Counted from the first letter of the stretch, positions 25,741-34,826 are shown. The stretch is DNA of 64,000 nt from Hasllibacter sp. MH4015 (GCF_020177575.1 NZ_JAHTBK010000001.1:3240001-3304000), one strand, 5' to 3'. The notes: a model not told the origin generated them from the sequence alone. A program made the numbers and translations.

Positions 25741-26406
25741 ATGGGGCAGGACCAGCACAAGATCGAATGGCGGGAGGGGGTTCCGATCTCCACCCGCTTC
25801 GACGACCCATTCTATTCGCTGGATGATGGCCTGGCCGAGACGCGGCACGTGTTTCTGGCGGGCAACGATCTGCCCGGGCGGTTCGCGGACGGATTTCACG
25901 TGGCCGAGCTTGGGTTCGGAACCGGGCTGAATTTCCTGGCGACCCTGGCCGCGTTTCGGGACGCGGGCGTGGCAGGCAGGCTGCATTTCACGTCCTTCGA
26001 GGCGTACCCGATGGATATGGCGGATTTGCGCGCGGCGCTTTCACCGTATCCCACCCTCCCCGCGGACGCGCTTTTGGCTGCCGCTGCCGACACGCTTCCG
26101 ACACGGATCGAGGGCGCGGATTTCGTGCTGAACATCATCCTCGGCGATGCGCGGGACACGCTGGCGCGCTGGGATGGGCGCGCCGATGCGTGGTATCTTG
26201 ACGGGTTTTCGCCCGCCAAGAACCCCGAGATGTGGGGCGCGGAGCTGTTGCAGATGGTCCGGAACAAAACCACGCCGGGCGGGACATTCGCGACCTACAC
26301 CGCCGTCGGCGACATCCGCCGCGCGCTGGCATCGGCCGGTTTCACCGTGGAGCGCGTGGCGGGGTACGGGCGCAAACGTCACATGACGCGGGGAAGGGTG
26401 GAATGA
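25741..26406 (+). CDS. mnmD: tRNA U34 methyltransferase MnmD (MnmC N-domain)
   Basis: A 221-residue SAM-dependent methyltransferase that makes mnm5U from nm5U at tRNA wobble position 34. It has the MnmC N-domain signature: start IEWREGVPISTRFDDPFYS, AELGFGTGLNFLA (SAM loop), LHFTSFEAYPM, WYLDGFSPAKNPEMW (active site) and GTFATYTAVGDIRRAL. In E. coli this domain is fused to an FAD oxidase; here that partner is the divergent gene 54 bases away. Its stop overlaps the next start (ATGA). Confidence 0.9.
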   Translation: MGQDQHKIEWREGVPISTRFDDPFYSLDDGLAETRHVFLAGNDLPGRFADGFHVAELGFGTGLNFLATLAAFRDAGVAGRLHFTSFEAYPMDMADLRAALSPYPTLPADALLAAAADTLPTRIEGADFVLNIILGDARDTLARWDGRADAWYLDGFSPAKNPEMWGAELLQMVRNKTTPGGTFATYTAVGDIRRALASAGFTVERVAGYGRKRHMTRGRVE

Positions 26407-27275
26407 GCGACGACCTCGCCCGGCGCGGCATTCTTCTGATGGTCGCCACGATGTTCGTTTTCGCGATGCAGGACGGCATTTCGAGACATCTGGCGAGTGA
26501 ATACAACGTCCTGATGGTGGTCATGATCCGGTACTGGTTCTTCGCGGCGTTCGTCATCACCATCGCAACGCGGCAGGCCGGCGGCATCCGCGACGCCGCG
26601 CGGACCGAGCAGCCCGTATTGCAGATTTTCCGAGGTGCGCTTCTGGCGGCAGAAATCTGCGTGATGGTCGGCGGTTTTGTCCTGTTGGGGCTGGTGGAGG
26701 CCCACGCGATCTTCACCTGTTACCCGTTGCTGGTGGCGGCCCTGTCCGGCCCGATCCTGGGCGAAAAGGTCGGTTGGCGCAGGTGGGTGGCCATCGGGAT
26801 CGGGTTCATCGGGGTTCTGGTGATCCTGCAACCGGGCATCGCCGTCTTTTCCATCGAGGCGCTGGTCCCGCTTTGCGCCGCGTTCATGTTCGCGCTTTAC
26901 AACCTGCTGACCCGATTCGCCGCGCGCAAGGATCGGGCCGCGACCAGCTTTTTCTGGACCGGAACAGTGGGCGCCGTGATGATGACCTGCATCGGGGTCT
27001 GGTTCTGGGAGCCGATGACACCGGGTGACTGGATCTGGATGGGTGCTTTGTGCATCACCGGGGCGACAGGGCATTTCCTGCTGATCAAGACCTATGAGAT
27101 CGCGGAGGCATCCTCCGTCCAGCCGTTCGCGTATTTGCAGCTGGTCTTCGCGTCGGCGCTCGGGCTGCTGGTGTTCGGCGAAACCCTGTCCCTGAATATC
27201 GTGATCGGCGCGGCGATCGTGGTTTCCGCCGGGTTGTTCACGCTTTGGCGGGCGAAGGCGACCGGCCGGGGCTGA
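26403..27275 (+). CDS. DMT superfamily (EamA) transporter
   Basis: A 290-residue permease with ten helices in two EamA repeats (first from ILLMVATMFVFAMQDGISRH, second from ALVPLCAAFMFALYNLLTRF). It resembles the DMT protein at 15663 in layout and motifs (ILQPGIAVF against VLQPGATDL), and may be a paralogue. It is coupled to mnmD by ATGA. Its TGA abuts the crtB stop (TGATCA), marking the edge of the photosynthesis cluster. Substrate unknown. Confidence 0.88.
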   Translation: MSDDLARRGILLMVATMFVFAMQDGISRHLASEYNVLMVVMIRYWFFAAFVITIATRQAGGIRDAARTEQPVLQIFRGALLAAEICVMVGGFVLLGLVEAHAIFTCYPLLVAALSGPILGEKVGWRRWVAIGIGFIGVLVILQPGIAVFSIEALVPLCAAFMFALYNLLTRFAARKDRAATSFFWTGTVGAVMMTCIGVWFWEPMTPGDWIWMGALCITGATGHFLLIKTYEIAEASSVQPFAYLQLVFASALGLLVFGETLSLNIVIGAAIVVSAGLFTLWRAKATGRG

Positions 27276-28289
27276 TCACTCCGCCGCCACCCCGTGGTCG
27301 TTGGATTTCAATTGGCTGAGCGCGCTGAGCACCGGGTCGGACCAGATCGACCGGTTCGGGGTCGGATGTGCGGCGGCGTCCACGAGGAAGGCGGTTTCCG
27401 GAAGCGGGCGGGCGAAGATCACCGGGCTTTCCGGCGTGACGCTGACCCAGGCCGCGCGCAGGATCGAAAGGCCCAGAAGGCCCACCTTGTGCCGCGCGGT
27501 CGTGGTCGCACGGGCGGAAATGCTGTCATGGCCCATACGCGCCAGTTTCTGGCCGATGGCGTCATAGCAATGGCGGGCCGCGAATATGCCGGGGCGCGCG
27601 GATAGGGGAAGCCGCGCGATGCCCGGTTCACTGCGCAAGTATAGACGGTGGGCTTCGGCCAAGAGGCGCTTGGTCATGCGCTGTATCGGGGCGGAGGGTT
27701 CGGGCGACTGGAGAAACGCGTCGATGGACAAGTCCGCCTCGGCGAACCAGTCGGTCGGAAGGTAAAGCCGCCCGGCGCGTGCATCTTCGCCCACATCACG
27801 GGCGATGTTGGTCAACTGCATCGCGACCCCAAGGTCGCAGGCCCGCGCGAGCGCCTGTTCGTCACGCACCCGCATCAACACGCACATCATGGCACCCACG
27901 GCGGAGGCCACACGGGCGGAATAGCCGCGGAGGTCGGACAGGGTGGCGTAGCGACGCTCCATCCCGTCCCAGGCAAGACCCTCCAACAACGCCTCCGGCA
28001 GGGCGCGGGGCATCTCGAAATCCTCAATCAGCGCGGTGAAGGCCCGATCCGCGGGCGCATTGCGGGGGCGTCCCTGATAGGCAAGGTCGAGCCGTTCCGA
28101 CAGGGCGATCACCGCGGCCGGTTTGTCCACACCGAAATCAACCTCATCATCGGCCAGACGACAGAAAGCATAAAGCGCCAAGGCCGGGTCGCGAACCCTG
28201 GCGGGCAACAGGCGGGAGGCCGCGTGGAAGGAATAGGACCCTTCGCGGATCGCGTTGCGGCAATGGTCCAGATCGTCGGGCGCAATCAT
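27276..28289 (-). CDS. crtB: Phytoene synthase
   Basis: Condenses two geranylgeranyl diphosphates to phytoene, the first carotenoid step. The 337-residue protein has the two Asp-rich Mg/diphosphate sites: DDEVDFG in FCRLADDEVD and the NIARDVGEDARAGRLYLP region. It also carries the early SFHAASRLLP motif. It lies six bases after crtI and is the leftmost gene of the cluster; tspO and crtC, often found next, are absent here. Confidence 0.95.
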   Translation of the reverse strand: MIAPDDLDHCRNAIREGSYSFHAASRLLPARVRDPALALYAFCRLADDEVDFGVDKPAAVIALSERLDLAYQGRPRNAPADRAFTALIEDFEMPRALPEALLEGLAWDGMERRYATLSDLRGYSARVASAVGAMMCVLMRVRDEQALARACDLGVAMQLTNIARDVGEDARAGRLYLPTDWFAEADLSIDAFLQSPEPSAPIQRMTKRLLAEAHRLYLRSEPGIARLPLSARPGIFAARHCYDAIGQKLARMGHDSISARATTTARHKVGLLGLSILRAAWVSVTPESPVIFARPLPETAFLVDAAAHPTPNRSIWSDPVLSALSQLKSNDHGVAAE

Positions 28290-28295
28290 CAGCCG

Positions 28296-29858
28296 CTACT
28301 CCGCCGCCAACCGGGTGACGGGGCGGTCCAGGGGACGCGGCGCATCGGGCACCAATTGGTTCAACACCTCCGACGAGGTCACGACAGACGGGATGCCAGC
28401 ACCGGGATGGGTGCCCGCGCCGACAAGGTAGAGGCCCGCGACCTCCTCCGACACGTTATGGGGGCGAAACCAGGCAGATTGGAAAATGCGCGGCTCGAGC
28501 GAGAACCCGGCCCCGTGGGGGGACAGGTAGCGCGATTCGAATGTCTCAGGCGTGAAGATATGCGACGCGCTCAGATCCGCTTCGAATCCCGGGATCAGGT
28601 GTTGGTCGAGAACGCCGGCGAGCCGCTTGCGATAGGTCTCCCCCATCTCCGTCCAATCGACGGCACCGGCGCCATGCAGATTGGGAACGGGGGAGAGGGC
28701 GTAGAACGTATCGTCACCGGTCGGCGCGGCGCTGGGGTCGGTGACGGAGGGGCGGTGGAGGTAGATCGACATGTCGTCGGCCAAGTGACGGCGGATGAAG
28801 ATGTCATCCAGCAGACCCTTGTAACGTGGGCCGTTAAGGATCGTGTGGTGCCCCACATCCGACCATTTGCCGCGCGTTCCCCTGGTTCCGAAATACCAAA
28901 CGAACAGGCCCATCGACCATCGCGACTGGTTCAGGCGCTTGGGCGTCCAGCGGCGCTTGGGATGGCGGGACAGGAGTTTTTCGTAGGTCGTGCCCGGATC
29001 GGCATTTGAGACCACGATGTCGGCGAAGATACGCTCCCCACTCTTGGTGACGACACCTGTGGCGCGCCCCCCGCTTACCGTGATTTCCGCGATCTCTTCT
29101 TCCATGCGGACAGTGCCGCCCTGATCCTCGATCACGCGCACCATCGCGTCGGCCATCGCCTGCACACCGCCCATCGCGTAGTGGACGCCGAATTCCTTCT
29201 CCAGATGACTGACAAGGATATACATGCTGGTCACGCGGGAGGGATCGCCCCCGATGAAGAGCGGATGGAAGGACAGGGCCATGCGCAGGCGTTCATCCTT
29301 CACGCGCGACGCGGCATGGGCATAGACGGAGCGGTCGGCGCGAAGCCGGACGAAGCCCGGAAGCTCCCGCACCAGATCCATCAGCTTGTTCATCGGACGG
29401 CGGCCAAGCCCTTCGAACCCGAACGTGTAACGCTTTTCGCTGTCCTTGAGGAATTTGCGATACCCGGGAAGGTCCTGGGGCGACAGGCGGCGGACCTCCG
29501 CCTCCATCGCTGCATCGTCCTGGTTGACCGAGAAGTGCGAGCCGTCGCGCCAGCGGATCTCGTAATAGGGATCGACCGGGCGCAGATCGACGTCGGCCCG
29601 AAAATCCCGCCCGCATTCCGCCCAGAGCTGCTCGAACACCTGCGGCACCGTCACGATGGTCGGGCCCAGATCAAAGCGATGCCCGTTTTGCGTGATCGAC
29701 GATCCGCGCCCGCCCGGTCGGTCCAGCCGATCCAGTACCGTGACCTGATATCCCTTCGCCCCCAGACGCATCGCCGCAGACAGTCCGCCAAGGCCCGCGC
29801 CGATGACGATGGCCGTCGATGGGCCGGGGGAAGGGTCGTGCGTCGTCATGCTGGGCAT
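28296..29858 (-). CDS. crtI: Phytoene desaturase
   Basis: FAD enzyme that desaturates phytoene to neurosporene or lycopene at the membrane. The 520-residue protein has the FAD motif VIGAGLGGLSAAMRLGAKGY then LDRLDRPGGRGSS. The C-terminal bacterial-type desaturase signature includes GLYLVGAGTHPGAGIPSV. The start could be the ATG at 29858 or 29849. Transcription diverges from crtA across a region with two PpsR-type operators, and it leads into crtB. Confidence 0.95.
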   Translation of the reverse strand: MPSMTTHDPSPGPSTAIVIGAGLGGLSAAMRLGAKGYQVTVLDRLDRPGGRGSSITQNGHRFDLGPTIVTVPQVFEQLWAECGRDFRADVDLRPVDPYYEIRWRDGSHFSVNQDDAAMEAEVRRLSPQDLPGYRKFLKDSEKRYTFGFEGLGRRPMNKLMDLVRELPGFVRLRADRSVYAHAASRVKDERLRMALSFHPLFIGGDPSRVTSMYILVSHLEKEFGVHYAMGGVQAMADAMVRVIEDQGGTVRMEEEIAEITVSGGRATGVVTKSGERIFADIVVSNADPGTTYEKLLSRHPKRRWTPKRLNQSRWSMGLFVWYFGTRGTRGKWSDVGHHTILNGPRYKGLLDDIFIRRHLADDMSIYLHRPSVTDPSAAPTGDDTFYALSPVPNLHGAGAVDWTEMGETYRKRLAGVLDQHLIPGFEADLSASHIFTPETFESRYLSPHGAGFSLEPRIFQSAWFRPHNVSEEVAGLYLVGAGTHPGAGIPSVVTSSEVLNQLVPDAPRPLDRPVTRLAAE

Positions 29859-29862
29859 CCGA

Positions 29863-29880
29863 TGTCTAGTCTTGTTTACA
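29863..29880. promoter_or_regulatory. PpsR/CrtJ operator, crtI side
   Basis: TGTCTAGTCTTGTTTACA is an exact TGT-N12-ACA, the consensus for the photosynthesis repressor PpsR/CrtJ, whose gene is in this window. It ends 5 bases upstream of the crtI ATG region boundary (first site base is 5 bases from 29858), so binding would block crtI expression. Confidence 0.8.
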
Positions 29881-29937
29881 CTATGGCCTGAACGGGATTT
29901 TGCAAAGCGGATTTGGCTTCCAAATCAACAATCAATA

Positions 29938-29955
29938 TGTCAGACTAAGTTGACA
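29938..29955. promoter_or_regulatory. PpsR/CrtJ operator, crtA side
   Basis: TGTCAGACTAAGTTGACA, a second exact TGT-N12-ACA, 75 bases from the first. It ends 16 bases before the preferred crtA start at 29972, and overlaps a TTGACA-like -35 element (29950-29955). Paired sites allow PpsR tetramer looping over the divergent promoters. Confidence 0.82.
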
Positions 29956-29971
29956 CATGGAAAGACCGGCC

Positions 29972-30700
29972 ATGCAATCGACGACCTTGAGCCTTTACCA
30001 TTTCGGCTCTGTCCAAGCGCGCCTTTGGGCGTTCGCGCAGATGGGGTTCGCCCGCATTGGCTTGGCCAGAGTGCGCGATATCGGGATGTGGAAATTGTGC
30101 GGATCCGGCGCGGGCGAGGGGTTTGACCTGACGCCCAATACCTCCGTCTTCGCGATTCTCGCCACCTGGCCGGACCACGATTCGGCACGGCGCGCGATGT
30201 TCGGGACGCCGGTTTTCCGTCGCTACCGCGATCACGCGGATGAGGTGATGACCATCTTCCTCAGCCCTACATCTTCGCGCGGCACATGGGCGGGTGACGC
30301 CCCGTTCGACGATGCGACGGACGCCGTTGAAGGGCCCATCGCGGCGCTGACCCGCGCGACCATCGAGCCGCGGATCGCCGCGCGGTTCTGGGGCCGGGTG
30401 CCGGGGATCTCCAAAGTGATCGGCGAAGACCCCAACGTTCTGTTCAAGATCGGGATCGGAGAGGTGCCTTGGCTGCACCAGATCACCTTCTCGATCTGGC
30501 CCGATGCCGCATCCATGGCGGCCTTCGCGCGCCATGACGGCCCCCACGCGAAAGCGATCCGCGCTGTGCGGACCGAGGGTTGGTTCAAGGAAGAATTATA
30601 CGCCCGCTTCAACGTCGATGCTGTCGAAGGCACGTGGAACGGCATTCAACCCATCGGCGCCCCTGCGCGGGTGGAAGACATGAGGATGGCAGCGGAATGA
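29972..30700 (+). CDS. crtA: Spheroidene monooxygenase
   Basis: Haem-containing, oxygen-dependent oxygenase that converts spheroidene to spheroidenone under air. The 242-residue protein starts QSTTLSLYHFGSV and has the signature GMWKLCGSGAGEGFDLTPN and ISKVIGEDPNVLFKIGIGE with WLHQITFSIW. The ATG at 29972 (ribosome site GGAAAG) matches the family N terminus; the ATG at 29957 sits one base from the PpsR site and is less likely. Its stop overlaps the bchI start (ATGA). Confidence 0.94.
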   Translation: MQSTTLSLYHFGSVQARLWAFAQMGFARIGLARVRDIGMWKLCGSGAGEGFDLTPNTSVFAILATWPDHDSARRAMFGTPVFRRYRDHADEVMTIFLSPTSSRGTWAGDAPFDDATDAVEGPIAALTRATIEPRIAARFWGRVPGISKVIGEDPNVLFKIGIGEVPWLHQITFSIWPDAASMAAFARHDGPHAKAIRAVRTEGWFKEELYARFNVDAVEGTWNGIQPIGAPARVEDMRMAAE

Positions 30701-31716
30701 AGGATATGAGCGTCGCGGGCCCCTTCCCCTTCTCGGCCATCGTCGGCCAGGACGAGATGAAGCAGGCGATGGTCCTGACGGCCGTGGATGCGGGGATCGG
30801 GGGCGTTCTGGTCTTCGGTGATCGCGGCACTGGCAAGTCAACCGCCGTGCGGGGCCTTGCCGCGCTGCTGCCGCAGATCGAGGCGGTCGCGGGCTGCCCG
30901 ATGAATTCAAGAATCGTCTCTGACGTGCCGGATTGGGTCGAATTGAAGGACGATACCATCGTTCAGAAACCCACGCCTGTCATCGACCTGCCCCTTGGGG
31001 CCACAGAAGATCGGGTCGTCGGCGCGCTGGATATCGAGAAGGCCCTGACGCGGGGCGAAAAGGCGTTCGAGCCTGGTCTTCTGGCCCGCGCAAATCGCGG
31101 ATACCTCTATATCGACGAGGCGAATTTGCTGGAGGATCACCTGGTCGACCTCCTCCTCGACGTGGCGCAATCGGGACTGAATGTCGTGGAGCGGGAAGGG
31201 TTGTCCATTCGCCATGCCGCGAAGTTCGTTCTTGTCGGGTCCGGCAACCCGGAAGAGGGGGAGCTTCGGCCCCAACTGCTTGACCGGTTCGGCCTGTCGG
31301 TGGAAGTCGAAAGCCCCCGGGATATCGAGGTGCGGATCGACGTGATCCGCCGCCGCGACGCCTATGATCGGGATCCTGCCGCCTTCTGTGCCGAATGGCG
31401 CGGGGCGGATGCGGATTTGCGTGGAAGGATCGTGGCGGCCCGCGCCCGTCTGAATGATGTCGACGCAAGCGACGATGCGCTGCGCGATTGTGCGTCCCTG
31501 TGCGTGGCGCTGGGGTCCGATGGTCTGCGCGGGGAGCTGACGCTGCTGCGCGCGGCCCGCGCCCTTGCAGCGTTTGACGGCGATACGGACGTGACCCGCG
31601 ACCATCTGCGCCGCGTTGCGCCCAGCGCTTTGCGCCACCGGCTGCGACGCGATCCGTTGGACGATGCAGGCTCCACCATCCGTGTGACGCGCACGGTGGA
31701 AGAGGTGCTGGGGTGA
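30697..31716 (+). CDS. bchI: Magnesium chelatase AAA+ subunit I
   Basis: ATPase subunit that, with BchD, drives Mg insertion into protoporphyrin IX on BchH. The 339-residue protein has Walker A GDRGTGKS (41-48), the sensor-like YIDEANLLEDHLVDLLLDVA (Walker B), and VGSGNPEEGELRPQLLDRFG, all hallmarks of the chelatase I subunit. The start overlaps the crtA stop and its stop overlaps the GTG start of bchD, so the four genes are translationally coupled. Confidence 0.97.
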   Translation: MKDMSVAGPFPFSAIVGQDEMKQAMVLTAVDAGIGGVLVFGDRGTGKSTAVRGLAALLPQIEAVAGCPMNSRIVSDVPDWVELKDDTIVQKPTPVIDLPLGATEDRVVGALDIEKALTRGEKAFEPGLLARANRGYLYIDEANLLEDHLVDLLLDVAQSGLNVVEREGLSIRHAAKFVLVGSGNPEEGELRPQLLDRFGLSVEVESPRDIEVRIDVIRRRDAYDRDPAAFCAEWRGADADLRGRIVAARARLNDVDASDDALRDCASLCVALGSDGLRGELTLLRAARALAAFDGDTDVTRDHLRRVAPSALRHRLRRDPLDDAGSTIRVTRTVEEVLG

Positions 31717-33401
31717 GCGGGGGGGAGGCGCGCTGGCATGGCGTCAACCTTGCCGTCGCGTGCCTTGCGCTGGACCCCGGGGGCCTGGGCGGAATGTGGA
31801 TCAGGGCGCGTGTAGGACCGGTTCGCGATCGCCTTGAAGATGGTCTCAAAACGGCCTTGCAGGGTCTGAAGTTGCGCCGGATCGCGCCCACGATAAGCGA
31901 TGATGCGCTTTACGGTGGTGTTGATCTGGCCGCGACGCTGGAAGCCGGAACGCTCAGGCGCACCGGCGGGGTTCTGGCCGATGCCGATGCGCTGATCCTT
32001 CCGATGGCTGAGCGCACGCCCGTCGGGTTGGCCGGACGGCTGGCCCACGCGATGGATGGCGATGGAATGTGCCTGATTGCCCTCGATGAAGGGGCGGAGC
32101 CGGGGGAGCACGCGCCCGAGGCGCTGACGGACCGCGTCGGGCTGCATATCGACCTAACTGACCATGCCCTGACCGATGCGCCAGCGCTTGCAATCGACCT
32201 TGGCGCGCTGGCGGAGGCGCGCCTGCGTCTGCCCAAAGTGACGGTACCGGACGAGATCCTGGCCGACCTGACGCGGGTGGCCGACCGGCTTGGCATTTCC
32301 TCCTTCCGGGCGCCGCTCTTCGCACTTGCGGCGGCGCGCGCGTCTGCGGCCCTGTCGGGAAGCGAGGAGGTGGAGGAGCCGGATCTTCTGCTGGCCGTCG
32401 AACTGGTCCTGGTGCCACGCGCCACGATCATTCCAGATCTTGAGGCGGACGCGGCGGAAGAAACGCCGCCACCCACCGACACCCTGCCCGAGGATGCCCC
32501 GGACACCGAGCCGCAAAGCGTCGACACGCCACCCGCAGAGATCCTGTTGCAAGCGGCCAAGGCGATGCTGCCCCCCGATTTGCTGGCGCGGCTGAAGGCC
32601 GGGAAAGCGGCCCGTGCGGCCAATGCCAGCGGCGCAGGCGCGGCGAAGGCCGGAAACCGCCGTGGCCGTCCGCTGCCCGCGCGCGCGGGGCGGATGGGCA
32701 ACGGGGCGCGAGTTGATCTTGTGGCGACCTTGCGCGCGGCCGCGCCGTGGCAGCCAATGCGCCGCAGCGCTACGGGAGGAGATCCCGACCGCATTCACAT
32801 CCGCATGTCCGACATCCGCCTGCGCCGGTATCAGGAGACATCGGATCGCGCGATCATCTTCGTGGTGGATGCCTCCGGCTCTTCCGCGATGGCGCGCTTG
32901 GCGGAGGCGAAGGGTGCAGTCGAACTGCTGCTGGCCGAAGCTTATTCCCGCCGGGATCACGTGGCCCTCGTGGCGTTCCGAGGCGACACGTCCGAGGTTC
33001 TGCTGCCGCCCACGCGGTCGCTGGTGCAGACCAAGCGGCGCCTGTCGAGCCTTCCGGGCGGCGGTGGTACGCCGCTTGCGGCAGGATTGCGCGCCGCGAT
33101 CGACTTGGCGGCACTTGTTCGGGGCAAGGGAATGACTCCGTCGGTCGCCCTGCTGACGGACGGACGGGCGAATGTGGACCTGTCCGGCGCGGCCAATCGG
33201 CCCCAGGCGGCGGAGGATGCGACGATGCTTGCGCGGGTCATGCGCCATGACGGCCTGCCTGCCCTTGTCGTCGATACCGGCTTGCGGCCCACGCGCGGTC
33301 TGGACGATCTGGCACGGGAAATGGGCGCGCCTTACGTCCCCCTCCCCCGAGCGGACAGCCGAAGCCTGTCCCGCGCCGTGGACGCGGCGCTTGCCCCTTG
33401 A
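31713..33401 (+). CDS. bchD: Magnesium chelatase subunit D
   Basis: Scaffold subunit that assembles with BchI and couples it to BchH. The 562-residue protein has a degenerate AAA+ N-terminal half lacking Walker A, an acidic/proline-rich linker near 250-270 (EETPPPTDTLPEDAPDTEP), and a C-terminal von Willebrand A domain with the MIDAS motif DASGSSA and LLTDGRANVDLSG. The start is GTG at 31713 overlapping the bchI stop. Its stop overlaps the TTG start of bchO. Confidence 0.95.
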   Translation: MSGGEARWHGVNLAVACLALDPGGLGGMWIRARVGPVRDRLEDGLKTALQGLKLRRIAPTISDDALYGGVDLAATLEAGTLRRTGGVLADADALILPMAERTPVGLAGRLAHAMDGDGMCLIALDEGAEPGEHAPEALTDRVGLHIDLTDHALTDAPALAIDLGALAEARLRLPKVTVPDEILADLTRVADRLGISSFRAPLFALAAARASAALSGSEEVEEPDLLLAVELVLVPRATIIPDLEADAAEETPPPTDTLPEDAPDTEPQSVDTPPAEILLQAAKAMLPPDLLARLKAGKAARAANASGAGAAKAGNRRGRPLPARAGRMGNGARVDLVATLRAAAPWQPMRRSATGGDPDRIHIRMSDIRLRRYQETSDRAIIFVVDASGSSAMARLAEAKGAVELLLAEAYSRRDHVALVAFRGDTSEVLLPPTRSLVQTKRRLSSLPGGGGTPLAAGLRAAIDLAALVRGKGMTPSVALLTDGRANVDLSGAANRPQAAEDATMLARVMRHDGLPALVVDTGLRPTRGLDDLAREMGAPYVPLPRADSRSLSRAVDAALAP

Positions 33402-34261
33402 GTGCCCTGCCCCCGTCCGACTGGCCCAATCGCCAGCACAGTCGCATCGTGGAGGTTTCACCCCATCGCTGGCATGTGCAGCAGATGGGCACCGGCTCGG
33501 ATGCGCTTTTCCTCCATGGGGCCGGAGCATCGGCTCATTCCTTCGATCCGATCAGTTCTGAAATTCAGTCTCTCTACCGCACATTCGTGCCTGATCTGCC
33601 CGGTCATGCCCATACGCGCAGCCCCAAGGGCCGGTCGAAGCTGCCGTTGGTGTCGAGCGATCTGGGGCGCCTTCTGAACAGCGAGAACGTGACGCCGGAC
33701 CTGGTGATCGGCCATTCCGCGGGCGGGGCCATCGCATTGGAAATGGTGCGCCAAGGGCTGATCGCGCCGCGCCACGTCGTCATCATCAATGGTGCGCTTG
33801 AGGATTTCAAAGGGGCGGCGGGCGTCCTGTTTCCAATGATCGCGAAGGTCCTTGCCCTCAACCCGCTGACCGGGTTCTTCCTGTCATCCGGGTCGCAGGC
33901 CGTGTCCCAGGCGCGCAGCGTGATCCGGTCCACGGGCACGGAGCTTCCAGATGACAAGATCGCCCCCTATGCCCGTCTGATCGGACAGAAATCCCATATC
34001 GACGGCACGCTGGCGATGATGTCGCAATGGTCGCTGGCAGAGCTTAACCGGGCGCTTCCGCAAATCGTCACGCCGACCCTGTTCCTGCACGGGGCGAAAG
34101 ACAGTGCCGTGGATGTGAGCGTTGCGCGGCGGGCCGCGGCGGCCATGCCGAGGGCCGAATTGGTGGTTCTGGACGACGTCGGCCACCTTGCCCACGAAGA
34201 AGCGCCCGCTCGGGTGGCCGCGCATATTCTGGATTTCGCCGGACCCGGTTCCGCAAATTGA
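33398..34261 (+). CDS. bchO: Alpha/beta hydrolase BchO
   Basis: Accessory protein of the magnesium chelatase operon; exact role is unclear, though it is conserved beside bchID. The 287-residue alpha/beta hydrolase has the nucleophile elbow GHSAGG, an early HGAGASAHSFDPIS oxyanion loop, and the C-terminal aspartate/histidine region FLHGAKDSAVDVSV and DVGHLAHEEAP. The start is TTG at 33398, overlapping the bchD TGA. A strong hairpin follows. Confidence 0.92.
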   Translation: MSALPPSDWPNRQHSRIVEVSPHRWHVQQMGTGSDALFLHGAGASAHSFDPISSEIQSLYRTFVPDLPGHAHTRSPKGRSKLPLVSSDLGRLLNSENVTPDLVIGHSAGGAIALEMVRQGLIAPRHVVIINGALEDFKGAAGVLFPMIAKVLALNPLTGFFLSSGSQAVSQARSVIRSTGTELPDDKIAPYARLIGQKSHIDGTLAMMSQWSLAELNRALPQIVTPTLFLHGAKDSAVDVSVARRAAAAMPRAELVVLDDVGHLAHEEAPARVAAHILDFAGPGSAN

Positions 34262-34290
34262 AACAGGCGGCCCAAGGGGGACCGCCTGTT
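34262..34290. terminator. Terminator hairpin after bchO
   Basis: Nine-base perfect arms AACAGGCGG (34262-34270) and CCGCCTGTT (34282-34290) start directly after the bchO stop. It lies between the converging bchO and cycA genes and may end both transcripts. T content after it is modest. Confidence 0.6.
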
Positions 34291-34319
34291 CATGTTCGGG
34301 CCGTCGGAAACGGTTCGGA

Positions 34320-34778
34320 TTATTCCGATGCTTCCTCTTCCTCCGGGCCGCCAAGCGACACGATATAGGCGTAAAGGTTCAACGCATCCTCTTCGGAGCG
34401 GACGCGGAAGCTCATCGCGCCGCGCAGGCTGTCGTCGCCCGCCGTTTCGCGAATCCAGCCGGTCGGATCCTGGACGTAGCCAACGAACGCGGCCTCATCC
34501 CATTCCATGCCGTCTTCCATCAGCGCCATGAGGCCGTTGGAATAGCGGAAATCCTCGACCGAGCCGATCACGCGACCGTGGATGCCCCACAGGTTGGGGC
34601 CGGTCCGCGCATTGCGGCCCGCCAGCGTCTCACCTTCTGCATCGACCACGACGTGGCAGGAGATGCACTGGCGGAACGCGCGTTCGCCCGCCTCCGCATC
34701 ACCGGTTGCGTGACCATCGGCGAAAGCCGGGGCCGCAAGGAGCGATGCCGTGGTGGCGAGAATGGAAAATCTCTTCAT
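34320..34778 (-). CDS. cycA: Class I cytochrome c (cytochrome c2 type), acidic and lysine-free
   Basis: A 152-residue periplasmic monohaem cytochrome, probably carrying electrons from the bc1 complex to the reaction-centre side. Signal peptide ends near FAFA-type AFA-D (residue 20). The haem site is CISCH (38-42) and the likely axial methionine is M122 in GAMSFRV. The mature part has no lysine at all and ends PEEEEASE, unlike lysine-rich Rhodobacter cytochrome c2. It has its own PpsR operator, although it follows hemA. GGGAG precedes the ATG at 34778. Confidence 0.88.
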   Translation of the reverse strand: MKRFSILATTASLLAAPAFADGHATGDAEAGERAFRQCISCHVVVDAEGETLAGRNARTGPNLWGIHGRVIGSVEDFRYSNGLMALMEDGMEWDEAAFVGYVQDPTGWIRETAGDDSLRGAMSFRVRSEEDALNLYAYIVSLGGPEEEEASE

Positions 34779-34808
34779 AGGTAGTCTCCCTTGGAAAGTG
34801 CTCATGGT

Positions 34809-34826
34809 TGTATACCTAATATTACA
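34809..34826. promoter_or_regulatory. PpsR/CrtJ operator upstream of cycA
   Basis: TGTATACCTAATATTACA, an exact TGT-N12-ACA and also AT-rich like a -10 region, begins 31 bases upstream of the cycA ATG. It shows that cycA has its own light/oxygen-controlled promoter inside the 86-base gap after hemA. Confidence 0.75.
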
